A stretch of 64,000 nucleotides of DNA, taken from the NCBI RefSeq assembly GCF_024129435.1, contig NZ_JAMXXN010000002.1, positions 62,001 through 126,000 of the forward strand, written 5' to 3'. The position numbers were made by a program, and so were the translations under genes. The notes beneath the pieces are model-generated. The model ran no database searches, was not told where the DNA came from, and worked only from the letters and a program-made list of their open reading frames with translations. Source of the DNA: Acinetobacter lwoffii (lineage in GTDB: Bacteria > Pseudomonadota > Gammaproteobacteria > Pseudomonadales > Moraxellaceae). Of the stretch, positions 8,511-17,105 are shown one piece after another; within the stretch, counting starts at the first letter, position 1, and each line of letters starts with the position of its first letter.

Positions 8511-9902
8511 ATGGCTAAAGCAAAAAGTGTGTATCGTTGTGAACAGTGTGGTGCCGATCATCCAAAATGGTCGGGGCAGTGTTCTGAATGCGGGGAATGG
8601 AACAGCCTGGTTGAGGTGACCATTGCACCGGCAGTGACGCATCGCGCCCAGCCAAAAATCGGTGGTGGATATGCAGGCCAGGCGTCCAGCATCACGACTT
8701 TAAATCAGGTCTCAGTCTCTCATGAAACTCGTCTGCCGACGGGTATCAGCGAATTTGACCGGGTCTTGGGTGGCGGACTTGTCACTGGTTCGGTGGTCCT
8801 AATCGGCGGTGATCCCGGGATTGGTAAATCTACCATCTTGCTACAAACAGCCACACACATGGCATCTGCCAAAAATCCGGCCCTGTATGTGACCGGTGAG
8901 GAATCCTTGTCTCAGGTGGCTTTACGTGCCCAGCGTCTGGATCTGCCGACCGACCAGCTCAAAGTCATGGCAGAAACCTGCGTCGAACGTATTTGTGAAG
9001 TACTGGCCCAGCAACGTCCTGCGGTGGCAATCCTGGACTCGATCCAAACCCTGTACACCGAAACCCTGCAATCTGCACCAGGTGGTGTCTCACAAATTCG
9101 TGAATCAGCGGCCTTGTTGACCCGTTTTGCCAAAAATAGTGGCACGTCTTTGTTTCTGGTCGGTCATGTAACTAAAGAAGGCGCACTGGCCGGCCCACGT
9201 GTACTGGAACATATGGTGGACTGTGTGCTGTATTTTGAAGGCCAGTCGGATTCACGTTACCGGATGATCCGAGCGGTCAAAAACCGTTTTGGTGCGGTCA
9301 ATGAGCTCGGTGTGTTCGGCATGACCGATAAAGGTCTGCGCGAAGTTTCCAATCCTTCAGCCATCTTTTTAAGCCGTTATGATGAAGCGATTCCCGGTTC
9401 GATTGTAATGATCAGCCGCGAAGGTACGCGCCCGCTACTGGTTGAGGTTCAGGCACTGGTCGATGATGCACATGGCCAACCAAGACGCGTAGCGCTTGGT
9501 TTGGATCAGAACCGTCTAAATATGCTCCTTGCAGTCATGCATCGGCATGGTGGTGTGCAAACCTCCGGCCAGGATGTTTATGTCAATATTGTCGGTGGAT
9601 TGAAAATTACCGAAACAGGTTCGGATCTGGCGGTACTTCTCGCCTGCGCTTCCAGCATTCGTGGCAAAGCCTTACCGCAACAGCTGGCGGTTTTTGGGGA
9701 AGTCGGACTGTCTGGAGAGATTCGCCCTGTGCCGAACGGTCAGGAACGGCTGAAAGAAGCGATTAAACATGGTTTTAAATACATTATTGTCCCTCGCGGC
9801 AATGCACCGCAAAAATCCATCGAGGGCGTGCAAATTATTGCAGTTGCGCGTTTACATGAAGCCTTGAGCGAGGCAATGGCGCTGAGTGATGAACTCAATT
9901 AA
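8511..9902 (+). CDS. radA: DNA repair protein RadA (Sms)
   Basis: RecA-like ATPase that drives branch migration in recombinational repair. Domains of the 463-aa protein in order: C4 zinc finger (Cys10, Cys13, Cys24, Cys27), RecA-type core with Walker A GGDPGIGKST (99-108) and Walker B region VAILDSIQTL, the RadA-specific KNRFG motif at 257-261, then a Lon-protease-like C-terminal domain. Full length for the family and monocistronic. Confidence 0.98.
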   Translation: MAKAKSVYRCEQCGADHPKWSGQCSECGEWNSLVEVTIAPAVTHRAQPKIGGGYAGQASSITTLNQVSVSHETRLPTGISEFDRVLGGGLVTGSVVLIGGDPGIGKSTILLQTATHMASAKNPALYVTGEESLSQVALRAQRLDLPTDQLKVMAETCVERICEVLAQQRPAVAILDSIQTLYTETLQSAPGGVSQIRESAALLTRFAKNSGTSLFLVGHVTKEGALAGPRVLEHMVDCVLYFEGQSDSRYRMIRAVKNRFGAVNELGVFGMTDKGLREVSNPSAIFLSRYDEAIPGSIVMISREGTRPLLVEVQALVDDAHGQPRRVALGLDQNRLNMLLAVMHRHGGVQTSGQDVYVNIVGGLKITETGSDLAVLLACASSIRGKALPQQLAVFGEVGLSGEIRPVPNGQERLKEAIKHGFKYIIVPRGNAPQKSIEGVQIIAVARLHEALSEAMALSDELN

Positions 9903-10020
9903 CTGTAAACCGGCTCATTTCGTATAAAGAGCAAAAAAATACAGATTTTTGATTGAAATTCCACACAAAGCCTATATAAATAGACTGTACAAACAGGTTT
10001 TATTCTCATAGGAAAAATGA

Positions 10021-11025
10021 ATGGAAGTTCGACAGCGCGGTTTGATCACAGGTATCTTGACAGCAGTTTTATTGGTTGCGCCTTTTGCAGCTGAAGCAAA
10101 ACGTGCCGGTGGCGGTAAAAGTCACGGCATGCAACGTTCTGCACAACCTACTCAATCTTATCAACAACCTCGTCAAGCTGCGCCTGCTCAACAAGCGCCA
10201 GTTGCCGGTGCTGCAACCCAGCAAAAATCTGGTCCGGGTGTCGGCGGCATGGTTGCCGCGGGTGTAGCCGGTGCTGCGATTGGTGCAGTTGCTGCCAATG
10301 CCTTGGCGGATGATCAAAGTGTAGCAGCATCTGAAGCTCAGGCTGCTCAAGCAGAAGAGGAAAAAGGTGGTATTCCGGGCTGGATCTGGATCCTTCTTGC
10401 TGCTGCTGTTGCCTTCTTCATTTTCCGTAAAATGGGTGCAAAAAAAAAAGTAGCTTCTAACCCATACGCGCCAAATAGCGGTGCTGGTAATACAGCACCT
10501 TTTGGTCAGGCACCGACTGCACCTCGCGGTGGTGACAGTACCAATATTTTTGGCCAGAATGTAGGTGGTCAAACGTTAAGCAATAATGCTCCGTTTGGTT
10601 CTGCTCCGGTAAATAACGCGCCTTTTGGTGCAGCTTATACCCAAAGTGGCAGCCAGTTACCGGATGGTACTGAACCTGCAGCATTCTTGCGTGTAGCGCG
10701 TCAGCGTTTTAACCATATCCAGTCTATGAATACAGCAAGCAACATTTCTGAAATTCAGCGTTACTTGACCCCTGATCTTTATCAGTCAATGTATAACGAC
10801 ATTATGAGCAATCAGGATCAGGATGTTGCCGAGTTTTCAAATCTGAATGCGATGGTCGTCGATTCATCGACTGACAATGGCCAGTATATTGTGAGCGTAC
10901 GTTTTACCGGTACGGTCAGCGAAGACTTAAACAGCTTGCCGCAACCGTTCGCAGAAATCTGGCATTTCACCAAACCAGCAGGTTCAAATCAGGACTGGGT
11001 GGTTGCAGGTATTCAGCAAGACTAA
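10021..11025 (+). CDS. Tim44-like domain membrane protein
   Basis: Membrane protein of 334 aa: N-terminal signal segment (residues 1-27, cleavage likely after AEA), a Gln/Ala-rich stretch (40-70), a glycine-rich hydrophobic segment (73-95), a clear membrane helix at 121-136 (WIWILLAAAVAFFIF) and a Tim44-like domain from about 218 to the end. Between the helix and that domain a low-complexity linker repeats the motif N-A-P-F-G (around 158, 189 and 199). Bacterial Tim44-like proteins are poorly characterised; the fold suggests membrane or protein binding. It ends in a strong terminator. Confidence 0.85.
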   Translation: MEVRQRGLITGILTAVLLVAPFAAEAKRAGGGKSHGMQRSAQPTQSYQQPRQAAPAQQAPVAGAATQQKSGPGVGGMVAAGVAGAAIGAVAANALADDQSVAASEAQAAQAEEEKGGIPGWIWILLAAAVAFFIFRKMGAKKKVASNPYAPNSGAGNTAPFGQAPTAPRGGDSTNIFGQNVGGQTLSNNAPFGSAPVNNAPFGAAYTQSGSQLPDGTEPAAFLRVARQRFNHIQSMNTASNISEIQRYLTPDLYQSMYNDIMSNQDQDVAEFSNLNAMVVDSSTDNGQYIVSVRFTGTVSEDLNSLPQPFAEIWHFTKPAGSNQDWVVAGIQQD

Positions 11026-11046
11026 TCGTGAATAAATGAAGTGTAG

Positions 11047-11077
11047 ACAGCGGCCCTCGAGCCGCTGTTTTTATTTT
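11047..11077 (+). terminator. Terminator of the Tim44-like gene
   Basis: Perfect stem ACAGCGGC / GCCGCTGT (11047-11054, 11061-11068) with a six-base loop and a following T-rich run. Confidence 0.92.
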
Positions 11078-11194
11078 TAAGCCTTATATTTTGATCTATT
11101 TTAACTCTATTTCCTTCTCTCTTTTTTAACCTCACTTCCAGTTTTACTTATTTTTCATATAAATAGTTCAGCAACCTATATTTAAAATCTAAAC

Positions 11195-11213
11195 AATAAT
11201 TGTTATCATTCTC
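11195..11213. promoter_or_regulatory. Fur box upstream of the PepSY operon
   Basis: The 19-mer from 11195 to 11213 matches the Fur consensus GATAATGATAATCATTATC at 14 of 19 positions, about 40 bp before the first gene. Together with the operon content this supports iron repression by Fur. Confidence 0.75.
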
Positions 11214-11251
11214 ATAAAACAACTTTCTCAAGTATACAGACAGATTTCTCG

Positions 11252-11608
11252 ATGATGAATAGTCCGAATATGCAAGCTATAGCGACTGAAACAGTCACTG
11301 CACCGAAACCATCAAGCAAAAATAAAGTCAAAGCCAATATGCTGGCTTACCGTGGGATGATTTTATATCGCTTTATTCTGGCGGGTGCTGGCGGTTATCT
11401 ACTGGCTACACTGGCAACGATCGTGATTGCCCAGCTTTTTATCGGCAGTGGAAGCAGTGCTGCCATGTCCGCGACCCTGATTGGCTTTAGCTTGAATACT
11501 GCTGCATTTATCTGGGTATTTATGGCGAATAAAACCCTCAAAGCTACGTTCGGGATCGCGATTCCCGGTGTTTTGCTCTATATCGCCTATAAGCTTTTAG
11601 GAAATTAA
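11252..11608 (+). CDS. DUF3649-type iron-uptake membrane protein
   Basis: A 118-aa protein with a polar N-terminus and about three membrane helices from residue 36 on. It resembles the DUF3649 family, which is found next to PepSY-associated membrane proteins in siderophore/TonB-receptor loci. It starts an apparent three-gene operon behind a Fur box; the next start is 1 bp after its stop. A helper role in periplasmic iron release or reduction is inferred from context only. Confidence 0.78.
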   Translation: MMNSPNMQAIATETVTAPKPSSKNKVKANMLAYRGMILYRFILAGAGGYLLATLATIVIAQLFIGSGSSAAMSATLIGFSLNTAAFIWVFMANKTLKATFGIAIPGVLLYIAYKLLGN

Positions 11609-11609
11609 A

Positions 11610-13331
11610 ATGAGAATAGATGCAAAACCCGAAGGTCCGCGCCAGTCGATGGCATGGTTGCATACTTGGGCCAGTCTGATTTTAGGCTGGCTTTTATATG
11701 CGATATTTTTAACGGGAACCTTAAGTTTTTTCCAGAACGAAATTACCGTCTGGATGAAACCGGAATTTCATCAATCAGTTCCACCAAAGACTCAAATCGA
11801 ACAAACCCGTGTGGCACTGGCTTATCTGCAACAGCACCATGCGGATGCTGGCAGCTGGGCAATCCAGCTTCCTAACTCACGCCAAAATATCACCACACTC
11901 AATATTCGCAGTGCTGGCGAAGATCCGCGCGCCCGTCGTGGCGGTACCCGTGTAACCATTGACAGTACAACCGGCGAAGTTTTGCAAGTCCGTGAAACAC
12001 GTGGTGGCTCCTTCCTATACCGCTTCCATTTTGAACTGTATGGCCTACCCCGGATCTGGGCGCGCTGGATTGTCGGTATTGCCACCCTGCTTATGCTGGT
12101 GGCAATCATCAGCGGTGTAATTACCCATAAAAAAATCTTCAAAGACTTTTTCACTTTCCGTTCGGGCAAAGGTCAGCGTTCCTGGCTGGATGCGCATAAT
12201 GCTACTGCGGTATTTGCCCTGCCATTTCATATCATGATTACATTCAGTGGATTGTTATTGTTGCTTTTTACTCTGATGCCTTGGGGCGTGAACCAGATTT
12301 ATGAAAATCGTGGAGCATTTCTGCAAGATCAGCGTAAGAGCTTGATTCAGGATAATAGTATTCAGACTGAATCCCGTGACAGCGAACAGCGCCGACCGCG
12401 GGGCGAAGAACGAAATCGTGGTGAGCGCAGCGAAATGTCTGCACGCAGTGAAGGTCGCCGCTCTCGTGATGGAATGCAAGCTGCACCTCCTGCACCGTTA
12501 ACCGATCTAGCTCCGATCTTGGCAACAGCAGAGAAAGAATGGAGAAATAACCCGATTGGCACGATAACTATTATCCAGCCAAATACCATAAAAGCTGAAA
12601 TTGAACTTCGTGCCTTAAACGGAGTCAGCGTAGCTTATCGTAATGTTTATCCGAGCCTTGCTTTTAATGGCGTAACAGGTGAATTAAAGCCGGATCAAAC
12701 CACACTGAAAACGCCTTCGGTTGCAAATGGTATTTATAATGTATTCACCACACTGCATGAAGCTCGGGGTGTAGATTTGGCGCTTCGCTGGTTACTGTTT
12801 ATGTCTGGCGTGGTCGGCACCTTGATGATTGCCACTGGCTTGATTCTATGGTGTGTTAAACGTGCACCGCAACAACAGAAACAAGGCTATAAATCGTTTG
12901 GTTATCGTCTTGTGGAAGTCACCAATATCGCTGCCATTATTGGTTTACCTGTTGCCTGTGCTGCCTATTTCTATGCCAACCGTTTTATTCCGGCAGACAT
13001 GGACATGCGACTGAACTGGGAGATTCGTAGCTTCTTTATTGTCTGGTTGCTGACCTTAGTTTACGCCATGATTCGTAGCAATCGACAAGCCTGGCTAGAG
13101 CTACTCGTGCTTGCAACTGTGGCATTCGCATTGTTGCCAATCATTAATTTCCTGACTGGAGGTCAGGCGATCTGGAATACCGTCCTGAATGCTCAATGGA
13201 TGATTGCTTCTTTTGATCTGGCGATGTGGGTGCTTGCAATCCTGTTCTGGTTTGCATTCAAGAAAGTGAAAAATCATAAAAGCTTGCCACCGAAAAAATC
13301 CAAAGTGATGCTCAAGGAGAATCAGGCATGA
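11610..13331 (+). CDS. PepSY-associated transmembrane protein (iron uptake)
   Basis: A 573-aa inner-membrane protein of the PepSY_TM family, whose members act in iron acquisition, some as reductases of ferric siderophores. It has an N-terminal helix, a periplasmic domain (about 45-140), further helices near 150-170 and 195-220, a second periplasmic segment, and four or so C-terminal helices. Residues about 250-293 form an unusual Arg/Glu/Ser-rich insertion within the second periplasmic segment. It begins 1 bp after the DUF3649 gene and overlaps the DUF3325 gene by 4 bp (ATGA), so the three are translationally coupled. Confidence 0.9.
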   Translation: MRIDAKPEGPRQSMAWLHTWASLILGWLLYAIFLTGTLSFFQNEITVWMKPEFHQSVPPKTQIEQTRVALAYLQQHHADAGSWAIQLPNSRQNITTLNIRSAGEDPRARRGGTRVTIDSTTGEVLQVRETRGGSFLYRFHFELYGLPRIWARWIVGIATLLMLVAIISGVITHKKIFKDFFTFRSGKGQRSWLDAHNATAVFALPFHIMITFSGLLLLLFTLMPWGVNQIYENRGAFLQDQRKSLIQDNSIQTESRDSEQRRPRGEERNRGERSEMSARSEGRRSRDGMQAAPPAPLTDLAPILATAEKEWRNNPIGTITIIQPNTIKAEIELRALNGVSVAYRNVYPSLAFNGVTGELKPDQTTLKTPSVANGIYNVFTTLHEARGVDLALRWLLFMSGVVGTLMIATGLILWCVKRAPQQQKQGYKSFGYRLVEVTNIAAIIGLPVACAAYFYANRFIPADMDMRLNWEIRSFFIVWLLTLVYAMIRSNRQAWLELLVLATVAFALLPIINFLTGGQAIWNTVLNAQWMIASFDLAMWVLAILFWFAFKKVKNHKSLPPKKSKVMLKENQA

Positions 13332-13666
13332 TGTTCTTCTTATTGATTTGGGCTTTGACGTCTCTCGGTTTATTTGCGCTTGCCGCATCCATGTCCAAAC
13401 ATCAAAAACAGATCTTTGCTCAAGAATTAGATACGTCCAAAACCAGACTGGCCAGCATTCTTGGCTGGATAATATTGATTCTGGCACTTATCCTGTGCCT
13501 GTTCGCTGGAACGATCAGCAACATGATCAGTTATTGGCTCGGCAGTTTAACTTTTGCGGCCTTGGTCGTAGCTTCAAGCCTGAGTTATCTGGCAAGTAGA
13601 ATTAAAGTGATCGTAATGTTCTGTGTGTTCATCGCTTCGATCTCAGGGATTATTTGCTTGATCTAA
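13328..13666 (+). CDS. DUF3325-type membrane protein
   Basis: A 112-aa hydrophobic protein with four predicted membrane helices, resembling DUF3325, the usual third member of DUF3649-PepSY-DUF3325 iron operons. Its ATG overlaps the TGA of the PepSY gene. Molecular function unknown; co-expression under Fur is inferred from the box at 11195. Confidence 0.8.
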   Translation: MMFFLLIWALTSLGLFALAASMSKHQKQIFAQELDTSKTRLASILGWIILILALILCLFAGTISNMISYWLGSLTFAALVVASSLSYLASRIKVIVMFCVFIASISGIICLI

Positions 13667-13690
13667 TCATTTGATTGATCAATCTCTTTA

Positions 13691-13719
13691 AAAAGCTGGC
13701 CTTCGGATTGGCTTTTTTT
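13691..13719 (+). terminator. Terminator of the iron operon
   Basis: Imperfect stem AAAAGC..GGCC / GG..GGCTTTT around TTC with a long T run. Confidence 0.75.
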
Positions 13720-13763
13720 CTTTAAACCTTTTAGTCTACCCACAATATTTTTGAGATGTTGAT

Positions 13764-14288
13764 ATGACCCAGCGTGTTTCTCCCTCTGCTGTCCTGACCA
13801 ATCTTGCCTTAGCCGGTAATGCTGAAGCGCAATTTGAACTGGCTGAGCTGTATATGCAAAGCGAGCATGATGATGACATCATTCTGGCTGAAGAATGGGC
13901 ATTGAAAGCTGCCAACGGCGGGCTGGTGGATGCAATGTACTGGTTAGGTGAAGGTTATACCGTTTATGCCAAAGAATTAGCAGAAGAAGATCCGGAAGAA
14001 TCCAAAGCTCACTTTGAGTTAGCCTATTACTGGTTAAGCAAGGCCAATATCGAGAAGCACCCTGCTGCGACTTTAGAGCTGGCCGGTTTCTACCGTCGTG
14101 GTGATGTGATTGAAAAAGATGTAGAGAAATCGATTTCTTTAGTCAAACAGGCTGCGGAATGGGGTGAAGTTCAGGCCATGCGCGATCTTGCTTTTATTTA
14201 TGGGAACGGTTTAGGTGTTGTCGCTGATGACATACAGGCAGATTACTGGACACAAAAAGCAGATAAGATTGAACAGGAAATAGAATAA
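13764..14288 (+). CDS. Sel1-like repeat protein
   Basis: A 174-aa soluble protein built of tandem Sel1/TPR-like helix pairs: repeats start near residues 15 (AGNAEAQFELAELY), 50 (GGLVDAMYWLGEGY), 95 (PAATLELAGFYRRG) and 128 (WGEVQAMRDLAFIYGNG). Such solenoids bind other proteins; the partner is not evident. No signal peptide. Monocistronic with its own terminator. Confidence 0.85.
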   Translation: MTQRVSPSAVLTNLALAGNAEAQFELAELYMQSEHDDDIILAEEWALKAANGGLVDAMYWLGEGYTVYAKELAEEDPEESKAHFELAYYWLSKANIEKHPAATLELAGFYRRGDVIEKDVEKSISLVKQAAEWGEVQAMRDLAFIYGNGLGVVADDIQADYWTQKADKIEQEIE

Positions 14289-14290
14289 AT

Positions 14291-14321
14291 AAAAAGCCCG
14301 TCAGATGATGGGCTTTTTTAA
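14291..14321 (+). terminator. Terminator of the Sel1-repeat gene
   Basis: Stem AAAAAGCCC / GGGCTTTTT with a loop of about 11 nt and T run directly after the stop codon. Confidence 0.88.
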
Positions 14322-14492
14322 ACGCATAATCATGACGATAAAATTAAATATCGTGCTTATTCCCCTGTAAGGCGGGAGAATCAAAAAAAGAATAAATAGA
14401 AAATATTCGATTTTAATGCCTACAGGCTGACAGGCTTTTGATCAACTAAAAACTCAAAACTTAGAAAACAATTAATATTATCTTTTTTCAAC

Positions 14493-14521
14493 TTGGCTCA
14501 TTCATAGAATCCAAGTACAAT
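14493..14521 (+). promoter_or_regulatory. ahcY promoter
   Basis: -35 TTGGCT (14493-14498), 17-bp spacer and -10 TACAAT (14516-14521). The predicted start near 14528 is immediately before the riboswitch, so the whole aptamer lies at the 5' end of the transcript. Confidence 0.7.
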
Positions 14522-14527
14522 ACTGCG

Positions 14528-14640
14528 CTAGTCGAGGGATGCTGCGACGTTTTACAGGCACTAAATGTAAAATCGCTAGGCTCGACCATCGGTCAGACAT
14601 TCGTTCTGATCAACAACGGCATCCGCGAACAGAACGATCC
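14528..14640 (+). ncRNA. S-adenosylhomocysteine (SAH) riboswitch
   Basis: The leader of ahcY carries the SAH aptamer signature: GAGG followed by RTGCTGCGACG near the 5' end, GGCTCGAC in the middle and AACGGCATCC at the 3' end. Pairings seen: GTCGAG (14531-14536) with CTCGAC (14581-14586); GGATGC (14537-14542) with GCATCC (14619-14624); a hairpin GCGA..TTTTACA with TGTAAAATCGC (14544-14576); and GTCAGA with TCTGAT (14592-14610). The first two interleave, giving the pseudoknot expected of this class. SAH binding should raise expression of the enzyme that removes it. Confidence 0.85.
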
Positions 14641-14666
14641 AATCTATTTTTTCCTAGGAGATCCTG

Positions 14667-16049
14667 ATGAACGCGGTTACTGCTTCATTTACAGATTACA
14701 AAGTTGCTGATATTTCACTTGCTGATTACGGCCGTAAAGAAATTAAACTTGCTGAAGCTGAAATGCCAGCCCTCATGGGTCTGCGTAAACGCTATTCGGC
14801 AGCAAAACCACTTGCAGGCGCGAAAATTCTCGGCTGTATCCACATGACTATTCAAACAGCTGTTCTTATTGAAACACTGGTTGAATTAGGCGCAGAAGTT
14901 CGTTGGACGTCATGTAACATCTTCTCAACTCAAGACCATGCTGCTGCTGCTATCGCTGCTGCAGGCATTCCTGTGTTTGCCTGGAAAGGTGAAACTGAAG
15001 AAGAATACATGTGGTGTCTTGAACAACAAATCAATGTAAATGGCACGCCTTGGGATGCCAACATGATTCTTGACGATGGCGGTGATTTAACGCTACTTGT
15101 TCACGAAAAATACCCAGAAGTGATTGCAAAAATTCACGGTGTAACTGAAGAAACAACGACAGGTGTTCAACGTCTGTACGAAATGCTTCGTGACGGTACT
15201 TTAAAAGTTCCTGCAATCAACGTAAACGATTCAGTAACCAAGTCTAAAAACGACAACAAATACGGTTGCCGCCATTCACTAAATGATGCAATCAAACGTG
15301 GTACAGATATGCTTTTATCTGGCCGTCGTGCGCTTGTAATCGGTTACGGTGACGTAGGTAAAGGTTCTGCTCAATCTCTTCGTCAAGAAGGCATGATTGT
15401 ACGCGTAACTGAAGTTGACCCAATCTGTGCTATGCAAGCATGTATGGACGGTTATGAAGTTGTATCTCCATACAAAAATGGCGTACAAACAGGTAAGAAA
15501 GAAGACATCAACGTTGATCTTCTTCAAAACACTGACCTTATCGTGACTACAACGGGTAACTACCACGTTTGTGATTCAGCAATGCTTGATTCATTAAAAG
15601 CTGGCGCAGTTGTTTGTAACATCGGTCACTTTGATACTGAAATTGATACAGCTTACCTACGTGGCTACAAGTGGGTTGAAGTTAAACCTCAAGTACACCA
15701 GGTGTATCGTTCAGAAAATGAAAATGATTACCTGATCCTTCTTTCTGAAGGCCGTTTGGTGAACCTTGGTAATGCGACTGGTCACCCATCACGTATTATG
15801 GATGGCTCATTTGCCAACCAGGTATTGGGTCAAATGCATTTATTCGCTGAGAAATTTGCTGATCTTCCAGAATCTGAAAAAGCTGCACAAATTCGTGTAG
15901 AACTTCTTCCTAAGAAATTAGATGAAGAAGTTGCTGCTGCGATGGTTGCTGGTTTCGGTGGTGTCTTGACTCAATTGACTCAAGAACAAGCGGATTACTT
16001 AGGCGTTCAAGTTGAAGGTCCGTTTAAATCGGATGCTTATAAATACTAA
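14667..16049 (+). CDS. ahcY: Adenosylhomocysteinase
   Basis: NAD-dependent enzyme that reversibly hydrolyses S-adenosylhomocysteine to adenosine and homocysteine, relieving inhibition of methyltransferases. The 460-aa length is usual for the bacterial form. Visible motifs: DDGGDLT, the substrate/NAD segment [20 protein letters not shown], the Rossmann loop [12 protein letters not shown], and the C-terminal ..PFKSDAYKY that contributes to the neighbouring subunit's NAD site. The Shine-Dalgarno AGGAG at 14656-14660 is well placed. Codon usage is of the highly expressed type. Regulated by the SAH riboswitch; metF follows on the same strand. Confidence 0.98.
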   Translation: MNAVTASFTDYKVADISLADYGRKEIKLAEAEMPALMGLRKRYSAAKPLAGAKILGCIHMTIQTAVLIETLVELGAEVRWTSCNIFSTQDHAAAAIAAAGIPVFAWKGETEEEYMWCLEQQINVNGTPWDANMILDDGGDLTLLVHEKYPEVIAKIHGVTEETTTGVQRLYEMLRDGTLKVPAINVNDSVTKSKNDNKYGCRHSLNDAIKRGTDMLLSGRRALVIGYGDVGKGSAQSLRQEGMIVRVTEVDPICAMQACMDGYEVVSPYKNGVQTGKKEDINVDLLQNTDLIVTTTGNYHVCDSAMLDSLKAGAVVCNIGHFDTEIDTAYLRGYKWVEVKPQVHQVYRSENENDYLILLSEGRLVNLGNATGHPSRIMDGSFANQVLGQMHLFAEKFADLPESEKAAQIRVELLPKKLDEEVAAAMVAGFGGVLTQLTQEQADYLGVQVEGPFKSDAYKY

Positions 16050-16059
16050 TTAAACTCAA

Positions 16060-16092
16060 CCCTCTCCCTAACCCTCTCCCATAGGGAGAGGG
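16060..16092. repeat. CCCTCTCCC palindromic repeat
   Basis: Two direct copies of CCCTCTCCC (16060-16068 and 16072-16080), the second forming a perfect 9-bp inverted repeat with GGGAGAGGG (16084-16092) around a 3-nt loop. This type of element recurs between genes in several proteobacterial genomes. It could also act as an RNA hairpin after ahcY. Confidence 0.65.
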
Positions 16093-16128
16093 AACATTCA
16101 TTACCAAATGTATGTCATCGAGGGTAAG

Positions 16129-16193
16129 TCCTCTCCTGAGCGTGCTTAAAGCACTGCTTTGAAGCTCAGCGCAAGAGAGGATTTAGGAGAGGT
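16129..16193. repeat. REP/BIME-like extended inverted repeat
   Basis: About 65 bp folding on itself: CCTCTCCT (16130-16137) with AGGAGAGG (16185-16192), CTGAGC (16136-16141) with GCTCAG (16164-16169) and an inner GTGCTT/AAGCAC. GC content and texture differ from the flanking coding sequence. Probably a dispersed intergenic repeat; copy number in the genome is unknown to me. Confidence 0.6.
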
Positions 16194-16231
16194 AAAACTA
16201 ATTAAAAAGTATTTATAAAAAGGATTTGAAC

Positions 16232-17068
16232 ATGTCTAAACAGATTCCAATTTCATTTGAATTCTTCCCAACCAAAACCGATGTAGGTGCGGAAAAACTC
16301 AAAGTTGTGCATCAAGAACTGCAACTGTTAAACCCAGAATTCTTCTCTGTGACCTATGGTGCTGGTGGTTCCACTCGTGAACGCACCCTGTCTACTATCA
16401 ATGACTTTAATGGCAAAGGTGCACCTGTTGCCCCTCACCTGTCTTGTATTGGCGATGACAAAGCGCGTATTGCTGAACTTCTAGACCTGTACAAATCTCA
16501 AGGCATTAACCGTATTGTTGCCCTGCGTGGTGACTTGCCTTCTGGTCAGGTCGGTTTAGGTGAATTGCCTTATGCACAGGATCTGGTCCGCTTTATCCGC
16601 GAACATTCAGGCGATCATTTTAAAATTGAAGTCGCAGCTTATCCGGAAATGCATCCTCAGGCAGAAAGCTTTGACAAAGACATTCAGCACTTTGTTGAAA
16701 AAGTTCAGGCCGGTGCCAATGCCGCTTTAACTCAGTTTTTCTTCAATCCAGATGCTTACTTTTACTTTGTAGATCGCATCCAGAAAGCAGGAATCGATAT
16801 TCCAGTTGCGCCAGGCATCATGCCAATTACCAATGCCAGCAACCTGATTCGCTTTGCTGATGGTACCGGTGCTGAAATTCCACGCTGGATTCGCAAGCAA
16901 CTGGCAACTTATGGCGACGATACTGCCAGCATTAAAGCCTTTGGCCATGAAGTTGTGGTTAAATTCTGTGAGCGTCTGCTTGCAGGTGGTGCACCAAGTT
17001 TGCATTTTTACACCATGAACACTACTGACCCGACCCGTCAGCTGGTCACCGATCTTGGTTTAGCTTAA
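16232..17068 (+). CDS. metF: 5,10-Methylenetetrahydrofolate reductase
   Basis: FAD-dependent enzyme reducing methylene-THF to methyl-THF, the methyl donor for homocysteine remethylation. The protein is 278 aa with the (beta/alpha)8 barrel; SFEFFPTK near the N-terminus carries the catalytic Glu, and the TYGAGGST, NAALTQFFF and PGIMP stretches are family motifs. The ATG at 16232 follows AGGA by 7 nt; an upstream TTG at 16226 is less likely. Its position after ahcY makes sense: AhcY yields homocysteine and MetF supplies the methyl group for its recycling. Confidence 0.96.
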   Translation: MSKQIPISFEFFPTKTDVGAEKLKVVHQELQLLNPEFFSVTYGAGGSTRERTLSTINDFNGKGAPVAPHLSCIGDDKARIAELLDLYKSQGINRIVALRGDLPSGQVGLGELPYAQDLVRFIREHSGDHFKIEVAAYPEMHPQAESFDKDIQHFVEKVQAGANAALTQFFFNPDAYFYFVDRIQKAGIDIPVAPGIMPITNASNLIRFADGTGAEIPRWIRKQLATYGDDTASIKAFGHEVVVKFCERLLAGGAPSLHFYTMNTTDPTRQLVTDLGLA

Positions 17069-17105
17069 GCCCTTTATTTCACCGATTTTTTGAGTAGAAC
17101 GATCA

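Noticed and set aside
10069..10572. A 167-codon open frame on the minus strand
   Set aside because: Opposite to the Tim44-like gene, with Cys/Arg/Thr-rich composition typical of antisense frames.
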